64,000 bases of DNA from Cloacibacterium normanense (GTDB lineage: Bacteria > Bacteroidota > Bacteroidia > Flavobacteriales > Weeksellaceae): the NCBI RefSeq assembly GCF_002943105.1, contig NZ_PTPZ01000001.1:248001-312000 (forward strand), written 5' to 3'. The position numbers were made by a program, and so were the translations under genes. The notes under the pieces are model-generated. The model saw nothing but the letters and a program-made list of their open reading frames with translations. It ran no database searches and was not told the DNA's origin. This document shows positions 8,246-18,900 of the stretch, piece by piece. How positions within the stretch are numbered: position 1 is the first letter of the stretch; the number at the start of each line of letters is the position of its first letter.

Positions 8246-10273
8246 GTGAGGTTTCAATTCAATACATCGCAAAGTTCAGCAGAGATTCTTGATAAATATT
8301 TTTCTATCAAGAACGAAACGCGTGATTTAAAACCTCTTACAGAGCTTTTTCATTCTTTACAAAAAGAAAATTTCTCTGATTTTTTAACTTTTCTTAAAGA
8401 ACACGAAGAAATAAGACAAAACTTGGTGTATTACATCAATACAGTCTTTATGGGAAGAGCTTTTAACCTTTCTCTTACCGAAGCCAATATTCTTTCAGAA
8501 GACGCTTTTTTTCCGGAATTAAGAAAAAGAATTTTGTCAAAATTTCTACCACCAGTAGAAGATGATAATAATATTTCTAACGTCATCTCAAACGTTTTTT
8601 TCAGAGATAATGCTGATTTTAAATTCATCAAAAAAGTTTCTAGACAAGAATCTGATGAACTTTTCAGAATGTTAGAAATTGACCGCATGATTCTACAGCC
8701 AAAAGTGAAAAAAGAACTTCTTTTTTCGATGAATATTTTGGCGTGGAGAGCTATTGGAAACGCTTTAGATGTAGATGTGCTAAAAATGGCTCCAGAATAT
8801 AAAAATTTCGACAATCCATTTTTGGCATTACAAGATGAGCTAGACATTCTTATCAGCGATTTCAAAAAGAATCAAGCCATCGTTCTTACTTCTAAAGATA
8901 GTCATTATAAGCAAATTAAAATTTATCTTCAGCAATGTTTTGCTTTCATCAGCAAAGCGTTCAAAAATGCTTCTAAATACGGCATTTCAGGTAAAACCAA
9001 TCAATCTTTATTGAAAATTCGTCAACAATTACAGCGTATTTCAGAAATTTTAGAACTTCTAGTCATTGATGATGAAAAGGACGTGATTAGAAAGTCTAAA
9101 AATTTGGTTATCAATATTTTAGATTATAAATCTCACCGAAATAACATCCGAGATTTATTCAATGATAGCACCACATTGCTTTCGCATCTCATTACTACAC
9201 ATACCGCAGAAACAGGAACCAATTACATTACGACTTCGCCAAAAGAATATCTTAAAATGTTCAAAAAAGCAAGTGGAGGCGGAATTATCGTAGGTGCGCT
9301 TTGTGTCATAAAAATGTTGTATGCTTATGTTCCAGGCAGTGAATTTTACCATGCATTTTTATACTCTTTTAATTATGCGATGGGTTTCATTATGATTTAT
9401 TTAATGAATTTCACGCTGGCTACAAAACAACCAGCCATGACTGCTGCAACGATGGCTAAAGTGCTTTCTGAAGGGAAAAATAATTCTAAAAATTATCTAG
9501 ATTTTGCCCATTTGGTTTCCAAATTATTCAGGAGTCAGTTCATTGCGTTTGTAGGAAATGTATTGCTGAGTTTCCCGATTGCTTTGGCCATTATTTATGG
9601 TTTAGAAATTCTTTTCGGACAGAATTTTGCCATTGAAAAATCTTCCACTCTGCTCAAAGATTTAGACCCATTTCATTCTAAAGCCTTATTACATGCCGCT
9701 TTAGCGGGAGTTTATCTTTTCATTTCGGGGATTATTGCAGGGAATGTAGGAAACACCTCTGTTTTTTATAAAATACCAGAGAGAATTGCCAAAAATCCTT
9801 ATATCCATTATCTTTTCGGAAGAAATTTTGCCGAAAATCTTTCACAATATTATTCTAAAAATTGGGCGGGAATTATGTCTAACCTTTGGTTAGGGATTTT
9901 CTTAGGTTCTACAGCTACCATCGGTAAGTTTTTTGGACTGGATTTAGATATTCGTCATATTACTTTTGCGGCCGGAAATTTTGCCTTAGGATTATATGGA
10001 AAAGAATTTTCAATTGATACCCAAACGTTTATTATTGCTTTTGTAACGGTATTTGTAATTGGGTTCTTAAACTTTATTGTAAGCTTTGGATTGTCAATGT
10101 TTCTGGCATTCCGTTCTAGAAAAGTGAATTTTGGTGAGGTGAGAAACCTTAACCGAAGCATCATTAAATATTTCTTTAAAAATCCGCTGATTTTCTTTTT
10201 CCCAATTCGTTCTGTGTTAGACGAAAGAGCCAAAAAATTAATTTCAGACACTACAAAACATACACATCCATAA
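8246..10273 (+). CDS. 'Site-specific recombinase' family (PF10136, Gcr-like) membrane protein
   Basis: 675 residues starting at GTG, 13 nt after mtgA. The N-terminal ~330 residues are soluble and helical; the C-terminal half has about seven TM helices (for example GGGIIVGALCVIKMLYAYV, FVGNVLLSFPIALAIIYGLEILFG, FIIAFVTVFVIGFLNFIVSFGLSMFLAF). This is the pattern of PF10136, historically named after the gonococcal Gcr 'site-specific recombinase', although no recombinase catalytic motif is visible and the TM content argues for a membrane function. Its 3' end overlaps the convergent DUF721 gene by 23 nt. Confidence 0.75.
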   Translation: MRFQFNTSQSSAEILDKYFSIKNETRDLKPLTELFHSLQKENFSDFLTFLKEHEEIRQNLVYYINTVFMGRAFNLSLTEANILSEDAFFPELRKRILSKFLPPVEDDNNISNVISNVFFRDNADFKFIKKVSRQESDELFRMLEIDRMILQPKVKKELLFSMNILAWRAIGNALDVDVLKMAPEYKNFDNPFLALQDELDILISDFKKNQAIVLTSKDSHYKQIKIYLQQCFAFISKAFKNASKYGISGKTNQSLLKIRQQLQRISEILELLVIDDEKDVIRKSKNLVINILDYKSHRNNIRDLFNDSTTLLSHLITTHTAETGTNYITTSPKEYLKMFKKASGGGIIVGALCVIKMLYAYVPGSEFYHAFLYSFNYAMGFIMIYLMNFTLATKQPAMTAATMAKVLSEGKNNSKNYLDFAHLVSKLFRSQFIAFVGNVLLSFPIALAIIYGLEILFGQNFAIEKSSTLLKDLDPFHSKALLHAALAGVYLFISGIIAGNVGNTSVFYKIPERIAKNPYIHYLFGRNFAENLSQYYSKNWAGIMSNLWLGIFLGSTATIGKFFGLDLDIRHITFAAGNFALGLYGKEFSIDTQTFIIAFVTVFVIGFLNFIVSFGLSMFLAFRSRKVNFGEVRNLNRSIIKYFFKNPLIFFFPIRSVLDERAKKLISDTTKHTHP

Positions 10274-10541
10274 ATTGGTCTGCGCCAAATTCTTCTTGAA
10301 ATTTCTTGAGAAAAAATGACTTTTTCATTCTAAAATCATTTCTGAAAAGTGGAGATTTTATTCTGATTTCTAGAATTTTTTCATTCAGATTTACGCTTTC
10401 AATTTCTTTGAAAAAAGCCTCGTCTAAATAGCTTTTCAAAAAATCCTTGACTTGTAAAGCCAATAATTTATCCTCAAAACCATACAACTTGGCAAAACTT
10501 TTCACCAATTCAGAACTTTGATATTCTCTTTTCTTTTTCAT
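10251..10541 (-). CDS. DUF721/DciA-like protein
   Basis: 96-residue basic protein with the DUF721 layout: N-terminal helical segment (SSELVKSFAKLYGFEDKLLALQVKDFLKSYL) and a C-terminal K-homology-like part (LEIRIKSPLFRNDFRMKKSFFLKKFQEEFG). DciA in many bacteria is the replicative helicase operator; in Bacteroidota this gene typically lies directly after recF. Here the two are separated by ~510 nt holding a broken four-helix-bundle gene and inverted repeats, so the original recF-dciA pair appears to have been interrupted. DciA function is inferred. Confidence 0.75.
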   Translation of the reverse strand: MKKKREYQSSELVKSFAKLYGFEDKLLALQVKDFLKSYLDEAFFKEIESVNLNEKILEIRIKSPLFRNDFRMKKSFFLKKFQEEFGADQFMDVYVL

Positions 10542-10545
10542 TTTT

Positions 10546-10580
10546 GAGTTACGAGATTCGGGTTACGAGTTACGAGATTC
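10546..10580. repeat. Left inverted repeat flanking the four-helix-bundle gene
   Basis: Contains two copies of GTTACGAG plus a third diverged one. The 17-nt core GTTACGAGTTACGAGAT (10562-10578) occurs as an exact inverted copy at 11026-11042. Confidence 0.8.
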
Positions 10581-10599
10581 TTGGTTTAAAGTTAGTGGT

Positions 10600-10980
10600 T
10601 TAATTCTCTTCTTTTCCTTTATTCCAATTGAGTTTTACCCACTTCAAATAATTATTTATTTTTCCACCAAGTAAGTCATATTCATCTCTTAGTATTTTAA
10701 ATTCCGAATTAATTTCAGGATAAAGCAAAATAATTTTTTCTAGATGATTAATGGTTTCGTCACAACTTGAATGTGTGAAAACTAAAAATCTTTCATATTC
10801 TTTTTTATAAACACTCCTCCCATAACCTTCTACAATATTGGTTATTACAGAATCTGCGGAACGTCTTAATTGACTTCCTAATTCATACAATTAATGTTTT
10901 GGAAGTAAAAATGAAGTTTTATGTGTTTTAATAAATAACTCGAAACTTATCTTATAAATGTCTAAATCTCTATAACTCAT
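10600..10980 (-). pseudogene. Four-helix-bundle (S23/IVP-type) protein gene with in-frame ochre stop
   Basis: From the ATG at 10980 the frame reads MSYRDLDIYKISFELFIKTH, then KTSFLLPKH, hits TAA at codon 30 (10893-10891) and continues in the same frame as LYELGSQLRRSADSVITNIVEGYGRSVYKKEYERF to a stop at 10600. Both halves together (126 residues) match the four-helix-bundle family first known from proteins encoded in 23S rRNA intervening sequences and related to the Avd protein of diversity-generating retroelements. Families of this type read about GLU-LEU-TYR at this place, so a single G-to-T change (GAA to TAA) explains the stop. A 96-residue product could still be made from the TTG at 10890. 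Confidence 0.8.
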
Positions 10981-11023
10981 GGTAATTTAGTTTTTTATTA
11001 TGTTGAAATTCAATACACATTTT

Positions 11024-11056
11024 ACATCTCGTAACTCGTAACTCGAAACACGAATC
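11024..11056. repeat. Right inverted repeat flanking the four-helix-bundle gene
   Basis: Inverted copy of the left repeat (17-nt exact core at 11026-11042). It runs into the last bases of recF, whose stop codon is at 11057-11055. Confidence 0.8.
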
Positions 11057-12134
11057 AGATTTGAAAAATCTTACTTTCCTCATTAATCCTTTTCACCACA
11101 GATTCTGTTCGTTCTCTGTGTGTGTCTGTAATGAAAATCTGTCCGAAATTCTGCTGGTTCACCAATTCTATCATCTGAGAAACTCTATTGTCATCTAACT
11201 TATCAAAAATATCATCCAAAAGAAGAATAGGATTTTTATTCGTGATGTCTTTTATTCTTTTGATTTGAGCCAATTTCAGAGCGATGAGGAAGGATTTTTG
11301 TTGACCTTGACTTCCGAATTTTTTAATCAAATTTCCGTTCATTTCGAAGCGCAAATCATCCTTATGAATTCCTCGTGAAGTGTAAGTGAGAACTCTGTCT
11401 TTTTCGAGGTTTTCGCTTAAGATTTCTTCAAAATTTTGTTCATTCAGATTACTTTCATAAATCACGGTAACTTTTTCGTTTCCTTTTGAAATAATCTCAT
11501 AAAAATGTTGAATTGTAGGAAGGATTGATGCAACAAATCGTTGTCTTTTTTCAAAAATTTGAGTTCCAAATTTGGTCAAGGGTTCGTTGTATATTTCTAG
11601 AGAATCGAGGTCGAAAGTTCTGTTTTTAGCAAAATATTTGAGCAATGCATTTCTTTGTTGAAGCGTTTTTTGGTACTGAATCAGCGCAAAAAGATAATCA
11701 GAATCGGTCTGAGAAATCATGGCATCTAGAAACTTTCTTCTGCTTTCGCTGCCATCAGAAATGAGATTTGCATCATAGGGAGAAATCATTACACTTGGCA
11801 AAAATCCAATGTGGTCTGCAATTCTTTCGTAGGTTTTATCATTTTTTTTAATGATTTTTTTACCTTCTTTTGGCAATTGCACTTTGATGATGTCATTTTT
11901 TTCTTCTCCTTGAATTTCTGCTTCTATCGCAAAAAAATCACTTTCGTGTAAAATGTTTTGAGCATCAAGATTTCCCAAAAAACTTTTTGCCATCGAAAGA
12001 TAATGAAGTGCATCTAGAATATTGGTTTTTCCAGCGCCGTTATTTCCCACGAAACAATTGATTTCTGGCGAAAAATCGAATGATTTTTCACTGTGATTTT
12101 TGAAATTGAATATTTTCAGATTTTTGATGATCAT
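11055..12134 (-). CDS. recF: DNA replication/repair protein RecF
   Basis: 359-residue SMC-like ATPase that with RecOR loads RecA at gaps. Seen: N-terminal KNLKIFNFKNHSEKSFDFSPEINCFVGNNGAGKTNILDALHYLS with Walker A GNNGAGKT (~29-36), the RecF segment PYDANLISDGSESRRKFLDAMISQTD, signature-like FGSQGQQKSFLIALKLAQ and Walker B NPILLLDDIFDKLD. Full family length. Located 9 nt after the UbiA-like gene and probably co-transcribed with it. Its last codons overlap a repeat, which may have replaced the original 3' flank. Confidence 0.96.
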   Translation of the reverse strand: MIIKNLKIFNFKNHSEKSFDFSPEINCFVGNNGAGKTNILDALHYLSMAKSFLGNLDAQNILHESDFFAIEAEIQGEEKNDIIKVQLPKEGKKIIKKNDKTYERIADHIGFLPSVMISPYDANLISDGSESRRKFLDAMISQTDSDYLFALIQYQKTLQQRNALLKYFAKNRTFDLDSLEIYNEPLTKFGTQIFEKRQRFVASILPTIQHFYEIISKGNEKVTVIYESNLNEQNFEEILSENLEKDRVLTYTSRGIHKDDLRFEMNGNLIKKFGSQGQQKSFLIALKLAQIKRIKDITNKNPILLLDDIFDKLDDNRVSQMIELVNQQNFGQIFITDTHRERTESVVKRINEESKIFQI

Positions 12135-12143
12135 GTAGCAAAA

Positions 12144-12884
12144 TTACTTCAATAAAACGAGAATTAAAAACGGCATTAGGCTTAAACTTTCCATTAAAAA
12201 AGAATAATACCAATCTTCACGTTTTTGATGAGAAAAATAAATTAAGATAAAGGCAAAGGTAAAGGTTAAGAACAGCGAAATTGCAAATTCAAATTTCATA
12301 AAATATATCGCCAGAACTGAACTCAAACATAAAAAAATATAACTCAAATATTTGGTGTTTTGAATGCCGATTTTCATAGGTAAAGTCGTAAAATCATCTC
12401 TTTTTAAATCTCTAATTTCGAATGGGAAAGTAATGGCAGAAGTATAGAAGAAAATAATAAAAAACCACGCCCAATTCATCTCTTTCAGAGGAAACCAGAC
12501 TAAACTCAGCGCCCAAATAAATCCCACATAAAAAGTTTTGACCAAAGAAAATTGTCGAAGATTAATGTTTAGAAAATCTGCATTGTAAATAAAACCAAGA
12601 ATTAAAACAATCAGCCATTTCAAGTAAAAATTCAAGTCAAAATATTTCAAAAGAATTGAACTGATAAGAACAAATCCTAAAATATTCCAAATTTTAGCAA
12701 ATTTTCTTTTGTGATAAACGGTGAAAAAATATCCATTCCAAAACGTAAGGAAAAGTATGAATGCTAAAGTGTTTTGGTAAGATTCTTGCTCTTGCAAGAT
12801 GAAAACGCCTAAAAGCGTTGCGCACAGAGAAACATAAATCTGCGATTTTAGTAGAATATTTTTTAGTAAATTTATAACGTTCAT
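12144..12884 (-). CDS. UbiA-prenyltransferase-like integral membrane protein
   Basis: 246 residues, seven to eight TM helices. The segment FIYNADFLNINLRQFSLVKTFYVGFIWAL and the later FPFEIRDLKRDDFTTLPMKIG resemble the second Asp-rich region of UbiA-type prenyltransferases, but the first N/DxxxDxxxD motif is not recognisable (NGYFFTVYHKRKF in its place). Either a divergent UbiA relative or a non-catalytic member. ATG at 12884 preferred over an upstream ATG (12911), because a -7 element lies only 4 nt before it, giving an essentially leaderless mRNA. Same operon as recF. Confidence 0.55.
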   Translation of the reverse strand: MNVINLLKNILLKSQIYVSLCATLLGVFILQEQESYQNTLAFILFLTFWNGYFFTVYHKRKFAKIWNILGFVLISSILLKYFDLNFYLKWLIVLILGFIYNADFLNINLRQFSLVKTFYVGFIWALSLVWFPLKEMNWAWFFIIFFYTSAITFPFEIRDLKRDDFTTLPMKIGIQNTKYLSYIFLCLSSVLAIYFMKFEFAISLFLTFTFAFILIYFSHQKREDWYYSFLMESLSLMPFLILVLLK

Positions 12885-12888
12885 TAAG

Positions 12889-12896
12889 CAAATATA
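12889..12896 (-). promoter_or_regulatory. -7 element (TATATTTG) for the UbiA-like/recF operon
   Basis: Exact TAnnTTTG on the minus strand, ending 4 nt before the ATG at 12884; implies a transcript with almost no leader. Confidence 0.65.
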
Positions 12897-12906
12897 AAAA
12901 CACTTT

Positions 12907-12945
12907 GTCATTCTGAATGAAGCAAAGCGAAATGAAGAATCTATT
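12907..12945. repeat. Intergenic repeat of the 'CATTCTGAATGAAG...GAAATGAAGAATC' type
   Basis: Between 12907 and 12945 the sequence has a CATTCTGAATGAAG start and GAAATGAAGAATC end, a phrase that recurs between genes of many Bacteroidota as far as I recall. It lies between the divergent UbiA-like and macroglobulin genes. No second copy was found in this window. Confidence 0.4.
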
Positions 12946-12997
12946 TTTTGATTTTTCGTGACATTTTATTCTAATGCAATAAAAATCTTTTTTGATT

Positions 12998-15900
12998 ATG
13001 AAAAAACTAACCCAAATCTTCATTTTACTATTCCTTATTTGGAATATTACTCCTATGAAAGCTCAAAAATACTATGACCAACAATGGAAGAAAATTTCTG
13101 AAAATTATAAGAAAGGAACTTATAAATCTAATCTTCCGCTCATTTTAGACATTCAGAAACGTGCGATTTCGGAAGACAATGCTATTCAATTGATTAAATC
13201 TTTGAAAGCGGAATTAAGCGTGATAGACCTTACCGAAGATGATACTCAAAATGATACCGCTTCTCAATTTTTCAAAAAATTACAATCTTTTGACCAAAAA
13301 TTAAAAGGCGAACAAAAATTGGTTTTTCAAGTATTGTTGGGAGACTTTTTTCAAGATTATTACGATGAAAATCAATGGAAAATTAACCAAAGAACGAATG
13401 TAAATACTGGCGAAAAGCAAGATTTTTCTCAAATCGAAACATGGAGCAAATTAGATTTTAAAAATTATTTTGCACAACATTTTTCTGAAATTTCAAAACA
13501 AGATGCAGCTTTACAAAAAATAACGATTTCAAAATATGTAGAGATTTTTGATGGAGTAGAAGATATTTCTTATTTCCCTAGTTTTTTTGATTATAAATCA
13601 ATGCAATATGTTGATTATCTTCAAAATAATCATTATTTTACTAAAAATGAACTGAAAGAAAATCAGCATAAAATTTTAGGAATTTATGATGCGTTGATTG
13701 CTAAAAATTCAGGAAACGCACAATTGTACTTCAAACATCAAAAACTGAATGACGATTGTGCTTTTACCAACTGTAAAAACAAACAAGAACAATTAATTTC
13801 TCTTTATAATTCAGCAACAGAAGGCGATTATAAGGTTTTAATTGCTCAAGAAATCATTTCCAGTCTTCAAGGAGAACAAAAATTTGATGAAGCGCTTTCT
13901 TGGATTGAAAAAGTGAAAAAAGCCTATCCAAAATCTAAATTTTTAGAAAACATCAAAAATCAAGAAAATCAAATCAAACAGCCTTTTGTCAATATAAAAT
14001 TTGAAACGTCCACTTTGCCGAATCAACCGATTCATTTGGTTGCAGAATACAAAAATACTTCACAGTTTTCGCTCAATATTTATGAAGTGAAATCTGATTA
14101 TCAAGGCTTTTTGAAGTATATTTATAATTCTTGGAATAAAGATTATTTTTCTCAACTCAAGAAAACTTTGGTAAAAAAAGAAACTTTTCCTTTGAAAAAT
14201 TTCAAAGATTACACTTCTCATAAAACTTCGCTGGAAATTGCGGCACTTCCTTCGGGAATTTACGTGGGAGAATATTTGGTAGATGGCAATGTTCAAGATC
14301 ATTTTTACTTTATTGCCACCATTTCTAGAATTATTTTTAAGAATAAATCAGACCAACAAATTTTCGAAAATGAGTTGCAATTGGTGTTCAGAAATAATGG
14401 GAAAATTTTGCCAAAAGAAAGCTTAGAGTTTTATGAATATGTTGCTCAACAAAATATAGAAAAATCTGCGGGAGTTACAGATGCTAAAGCTGGTTTCAAA
14501 ATTCCAGAAAATGATAAAAAACGCTATTATCGCTATGTTTTGGTGCGACAACCTTCTACCAATGATGTGAATCTTTTGCAAGTTTACGGGAATCAGTATG
14601 ATACCTCTTTTAATACTAGAAATGAAGTAGAACAAGCGCAAATTTTCTTAGACAGATCGATTTACAGACCAGGACAAAATGTTTATTTTAAAGTAATTGG
14701 AACCGCTTTCAGTAGTGAAACCAACAAAGAAAAAGTAACACCAAAAGTGAAATTAAATATCACTTTGAAAGATACAAATGGCGAAGAAATTTCTACTCAA
14801 ACATTGACGACCAATGAATTTGGTTCTGTGAACGGAAGTTTTACGCTTCCACAAGGAAAACTGAACGGACAATTTTCTATAGAAGTAGATAATGACGACG
14901 ATAATGTGTCGGATTACGTAATTGATGGATATAAAAGTTTCAGAGTGGAGGAATACAAACGTCCGAAATTTGAAGTGAGTTTTGAACCGGTAAAACAAGA
15001 ATACCAGTACGGGCAAACCATTGAGTTGCAAGGAAAAGCGATGATGTTTTCGGGAGTTCCGCTCAGTAATGCTACCGTAAATTATGAAATCAAAAAACAG
15101 AATATTCGTTGGAGATATTTCTGGTGGTATCCTCGTGGAAATGACAATGAAAACTCAATTCTTGGCGAAGTAAAAACCAATGAAAAAGGTGAATTCATTA
15201 TAAAAATAGACCTTAAAAAAGATGAAACTTTAGAAGGAATTCAGATTGATAATTATCAAATCAATGCTTCGGTTACAGATATTAACGGAGAAACACAATC
15301 TGACCAAACCAATCTAAAAGTGGCTTCGGTTTCGCATTATATTTCACTCTCAGAAGCAAACACTTCGACTCCGCTCAGTGTGACAGATTATTTTACGGAT
15401 GAAAATATAAAATTTAAAGTTGAAACCAAAAATTACAACGACCAGATTTTAAAGAAAAGTTACACCGCAAAATTATCAAAATTATCACCTCAAGAAAGAG
15501 TTTTTAGAACCAATTTTGAGAGTGAAATTCAGAATGCGCCTTTCTTTAGCAAAGAAGTCTTTGTACAGAAATTCCCTCATGATTATTTTGAAAAATCGGA
15601 GAAAGAAAATAGAGTAGAAAAAGTAATTTTTGAAAAAACTCCAGATTCTAAAATTATTAGAATGACAAGTGATAATTTTGAACTAATTAATCAGCAAGGA
15701 ACTGCAACTGACTTTGAAATAGGGAAACTTCCGACTGGAAAATACAAACTCGAACTCTTTAATATCGAAGGAAAAGATACCATCAAAACGGAGAAAATTT
15801 TTGAAGTTTTTGATAAAGCTAAACTTTCTGAAAATCAAAAACCGTTCTTAAAAGTAATTCCTGTAAAATCTGAATACAACAGAACTGAAAAGGCTAAATT

Positions 15901-18900
15901 CTATATTTATTCAGCCATTCCAAATGCTTTATTGAATGTGTATGTGCAAAACGGTGATGGAAAAACGCAGTTTGAGCAATTACCGATTAAAAACGGAATT
16001 TTAGTTTATGAAGTTCCACTTCCGAAAGATATTAGCATTGAAAATCTGAATGTTCAGTTTCAAATGATTGCTTTCAATGATGTGCAAACTGTTTCGCAAG
16101 ATGTGAAAATTTCTTCGGATAAAAAGCCTTTGAAAATAGAATTGGTAACGTTTAGAGATAAATTACAACCGAATTCCAAAGAAAAATGGAGTGTGAAAAT
16201 TTCTGGCAGTTCGACTTCGCTCACCGACCAGATTACTGCCGAAGTTCTAGCGAATATGTATGATAAATCTTTAGACCAATTTGCGGTAAATACTTATTCT
16301 TGGCAAAGTCTTTACAGCAAACCTTACTGGATTTCTCAATACGGCATCAATGAAAGTTTAGACCAAAAATATTACAGCAAAAGACTAAAATATTTTGATA
16401 ATTTCGGTGTGAATAGACCGGATTTTGATTGGTTTGATGGTTCAATAATAACCGATAAATTGCAAGGAAGAACTCCTGGACTTCAGGTTTCTTCAGCGGT
16501 TCCTGGTGCAAATAAAGAAATAAAAATTAGAGGAATGGCTTCAATGAAGGCAGAAGCTGTAACAGATTCTGCACAATCTAAGGAAATTGACCAAGTTGTT
16601 GTGGTAGGGTATGGTAAAAAAGTTGTTAAAAATGATTTTGAAAATATAAAAGTTCGTCAGAATCTGAACGAAACCGCATTTTTCTATCCAAATTTAATGA
16701 CGGATAAAAACGGAAATGTATCGTTTGAATTTACATCTCCAGAAGCGCTTACACAATGGAAATTGATGTTTCTAGCACATACCAAAAATGCACAAGCCGC
16801 AACTTTAGAAAAAACGGTGGTTACACAAAAAGAATTTTCAGTAACACCGAATTATCCTAGATTTTTGAGAAAAGGTGATGAATTGGTTTTCAAATCTAAA
16901 TTGAGCAATTTAACGACTCAACAACTCAACGGTTTTGCGAAATTGCAAATATTAGACGCTTTCACCAATGAAGATATTACTGAAAAATTTGGAATTAACC
17001 AGTTAAATGCAGCAGCGGGTTACAATGTAGAACAATCATTTACACTCAATGCTAATGGAAGCACAAGCGTTCAATGGAATATAAAAGTTCCGAATGGAGT
17101 TTCTTCAATAATTATCAAAAATGTAGCAAAAGCAGGCGAATTTTCTGATGGCGAACAAAAAGCAATAGCAGTTTTGCCAAATAGAATGTTGGTGACTGAT
17201 GCAGTTCCGGTTTTTGTGAAAGAAGGTCAAACCAAGACCTTTGTTTTAGAAAATCTGAAAAATAATTCGTCTAAAACAGCAACTAATGTTTCCAATACTT
17301 TAGAATTGACGACCAATCCAATTTGGGAAGTGATTTTTGCGTTGCCAAGTCTTAAGAATGATAACAGTCTTTCTGCGGATGTGGTTTTCAATAAATGGTT
17401 TGCTGATGTTTTGGCGTCTGAAATTTTCAAAGCCAATCCGAAACTGAAAACTGTTTTTGATGAATATCAATCTAAAGGTTTATTGAATTCAAATCTCGAG
17501 AAAAACCAAGAATTGAAACAGTTGTTGTTGGAAGAAACACCTTGGGTTTTAGATGCTAAAAACGAAACCGAACAAATGGCGAAACTTTCTCGTTTATTTG
17601 ATGTCAATATGATGCGCAATTCCATCAATGAGGATTGGAGTGAGCTAAAAAAATTGCAAAATCCTGATGGCGGTTTTTCGTGGTACGCTGGTTACCCAAG
17701 TTCCTACTACAATTCGCTGTATATTTTGAAAAATTTAGGCAGAATTAATGAATGGTTGAAAGGAAATCTGGCAGATTATCAGTCTTCTGAGCAAAAAGAA
17801 ATGGTTTCTCAATTGGTGAAATATGTGGACAATGAAGTGAGCAGATATTTCGATGTAAAAGCGGTTGCTGAGCGTAGTCGAAGCAATGTTTGGAGCAATT
17901 ATGTGTTAGATTATTTGGATACTCGTCATTATTGGGAAAAAGAATATCCATTGAAAGGTGATGGCAAGAAAATGAAAGATTTAGTCATTTCAAAAGCGAA
18001 AACAGCTAAAATAACCGACTTCACTTTCTTTGGTTTACATAGAGCAGCGTTGCTTTTCGATGCTTACAATTTAAAAGATATTTCTAAAAAATTGATGACT
18101 TATCTGAAAGAAACTTCTGTACAAAGCGAAACGCAAGGTGTTTATTGGAAACAAAATCTCAACGATTGGGGTTGGTATTCCTCAAAAACCGTAAATCACG
18201 CTGGTGCTTTGGAAGCTTTCAATAAATTGACTACCGACCAAAATTTTGTAGAAGAAATGAAAATTTGGCTGATTACCCAGAAAGAAGTTTCTAATTGGGA
18301 TACTTCTAGAAGTACAGCAGAAGTGATTTATACCATTTTAAATTCAGGAAAATCTTGGACGTCCGCTGAATCTGATAAAACCACCATAATTTGGGGAGGA
18401 AAAGATTTGGTAAATCCTGATTCAAAAGCAACGGGTTATGTGAAATCAGCGGTAAATTCAGATAAAATAGATAAAAATTTAGCAAGCGTAACCATTACAA
18501 AACCAGGAGCTGGAATTGTTCAAGGTGGTTTATTCTGGCAATATTATGAGGATTTAGATAAAATCAAATCTTCGGAAAGTTATATTTCTATTACCAAAGA
18601 ATTGTACAAAAAAGTGAAAACCGTAAATGGTGAAGAATTGCAGAAAATTACAGAAAATGCTCCTCTTAAAATCGGGGATAAAGTAACGGTAAGAATGATT
18701 CTGAACACCGATAGAAATATGGAATTTATTCATCTGAAAGATATGAGAGCGGCAGGTTTTGAACCAGTTGACGTACTTTCTGGCTATCAATGGAAAAATA
18801 ATTTGGGCTATTATCAAGTCACCAAAGATGCTTCTACCAATTTCTACATCGAGTATATGCCGAAAGGAAAATACGTTTTCGAGTATGATTATATTTGTAA

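Noticed and set aside
10600-10890. Diversity-generating retroelement (because of the Avd-like four-helix bundle)
   Set aside because: No reverse transcriptase, template/variable repeat pair or C-type lectin target gene is present nearby.
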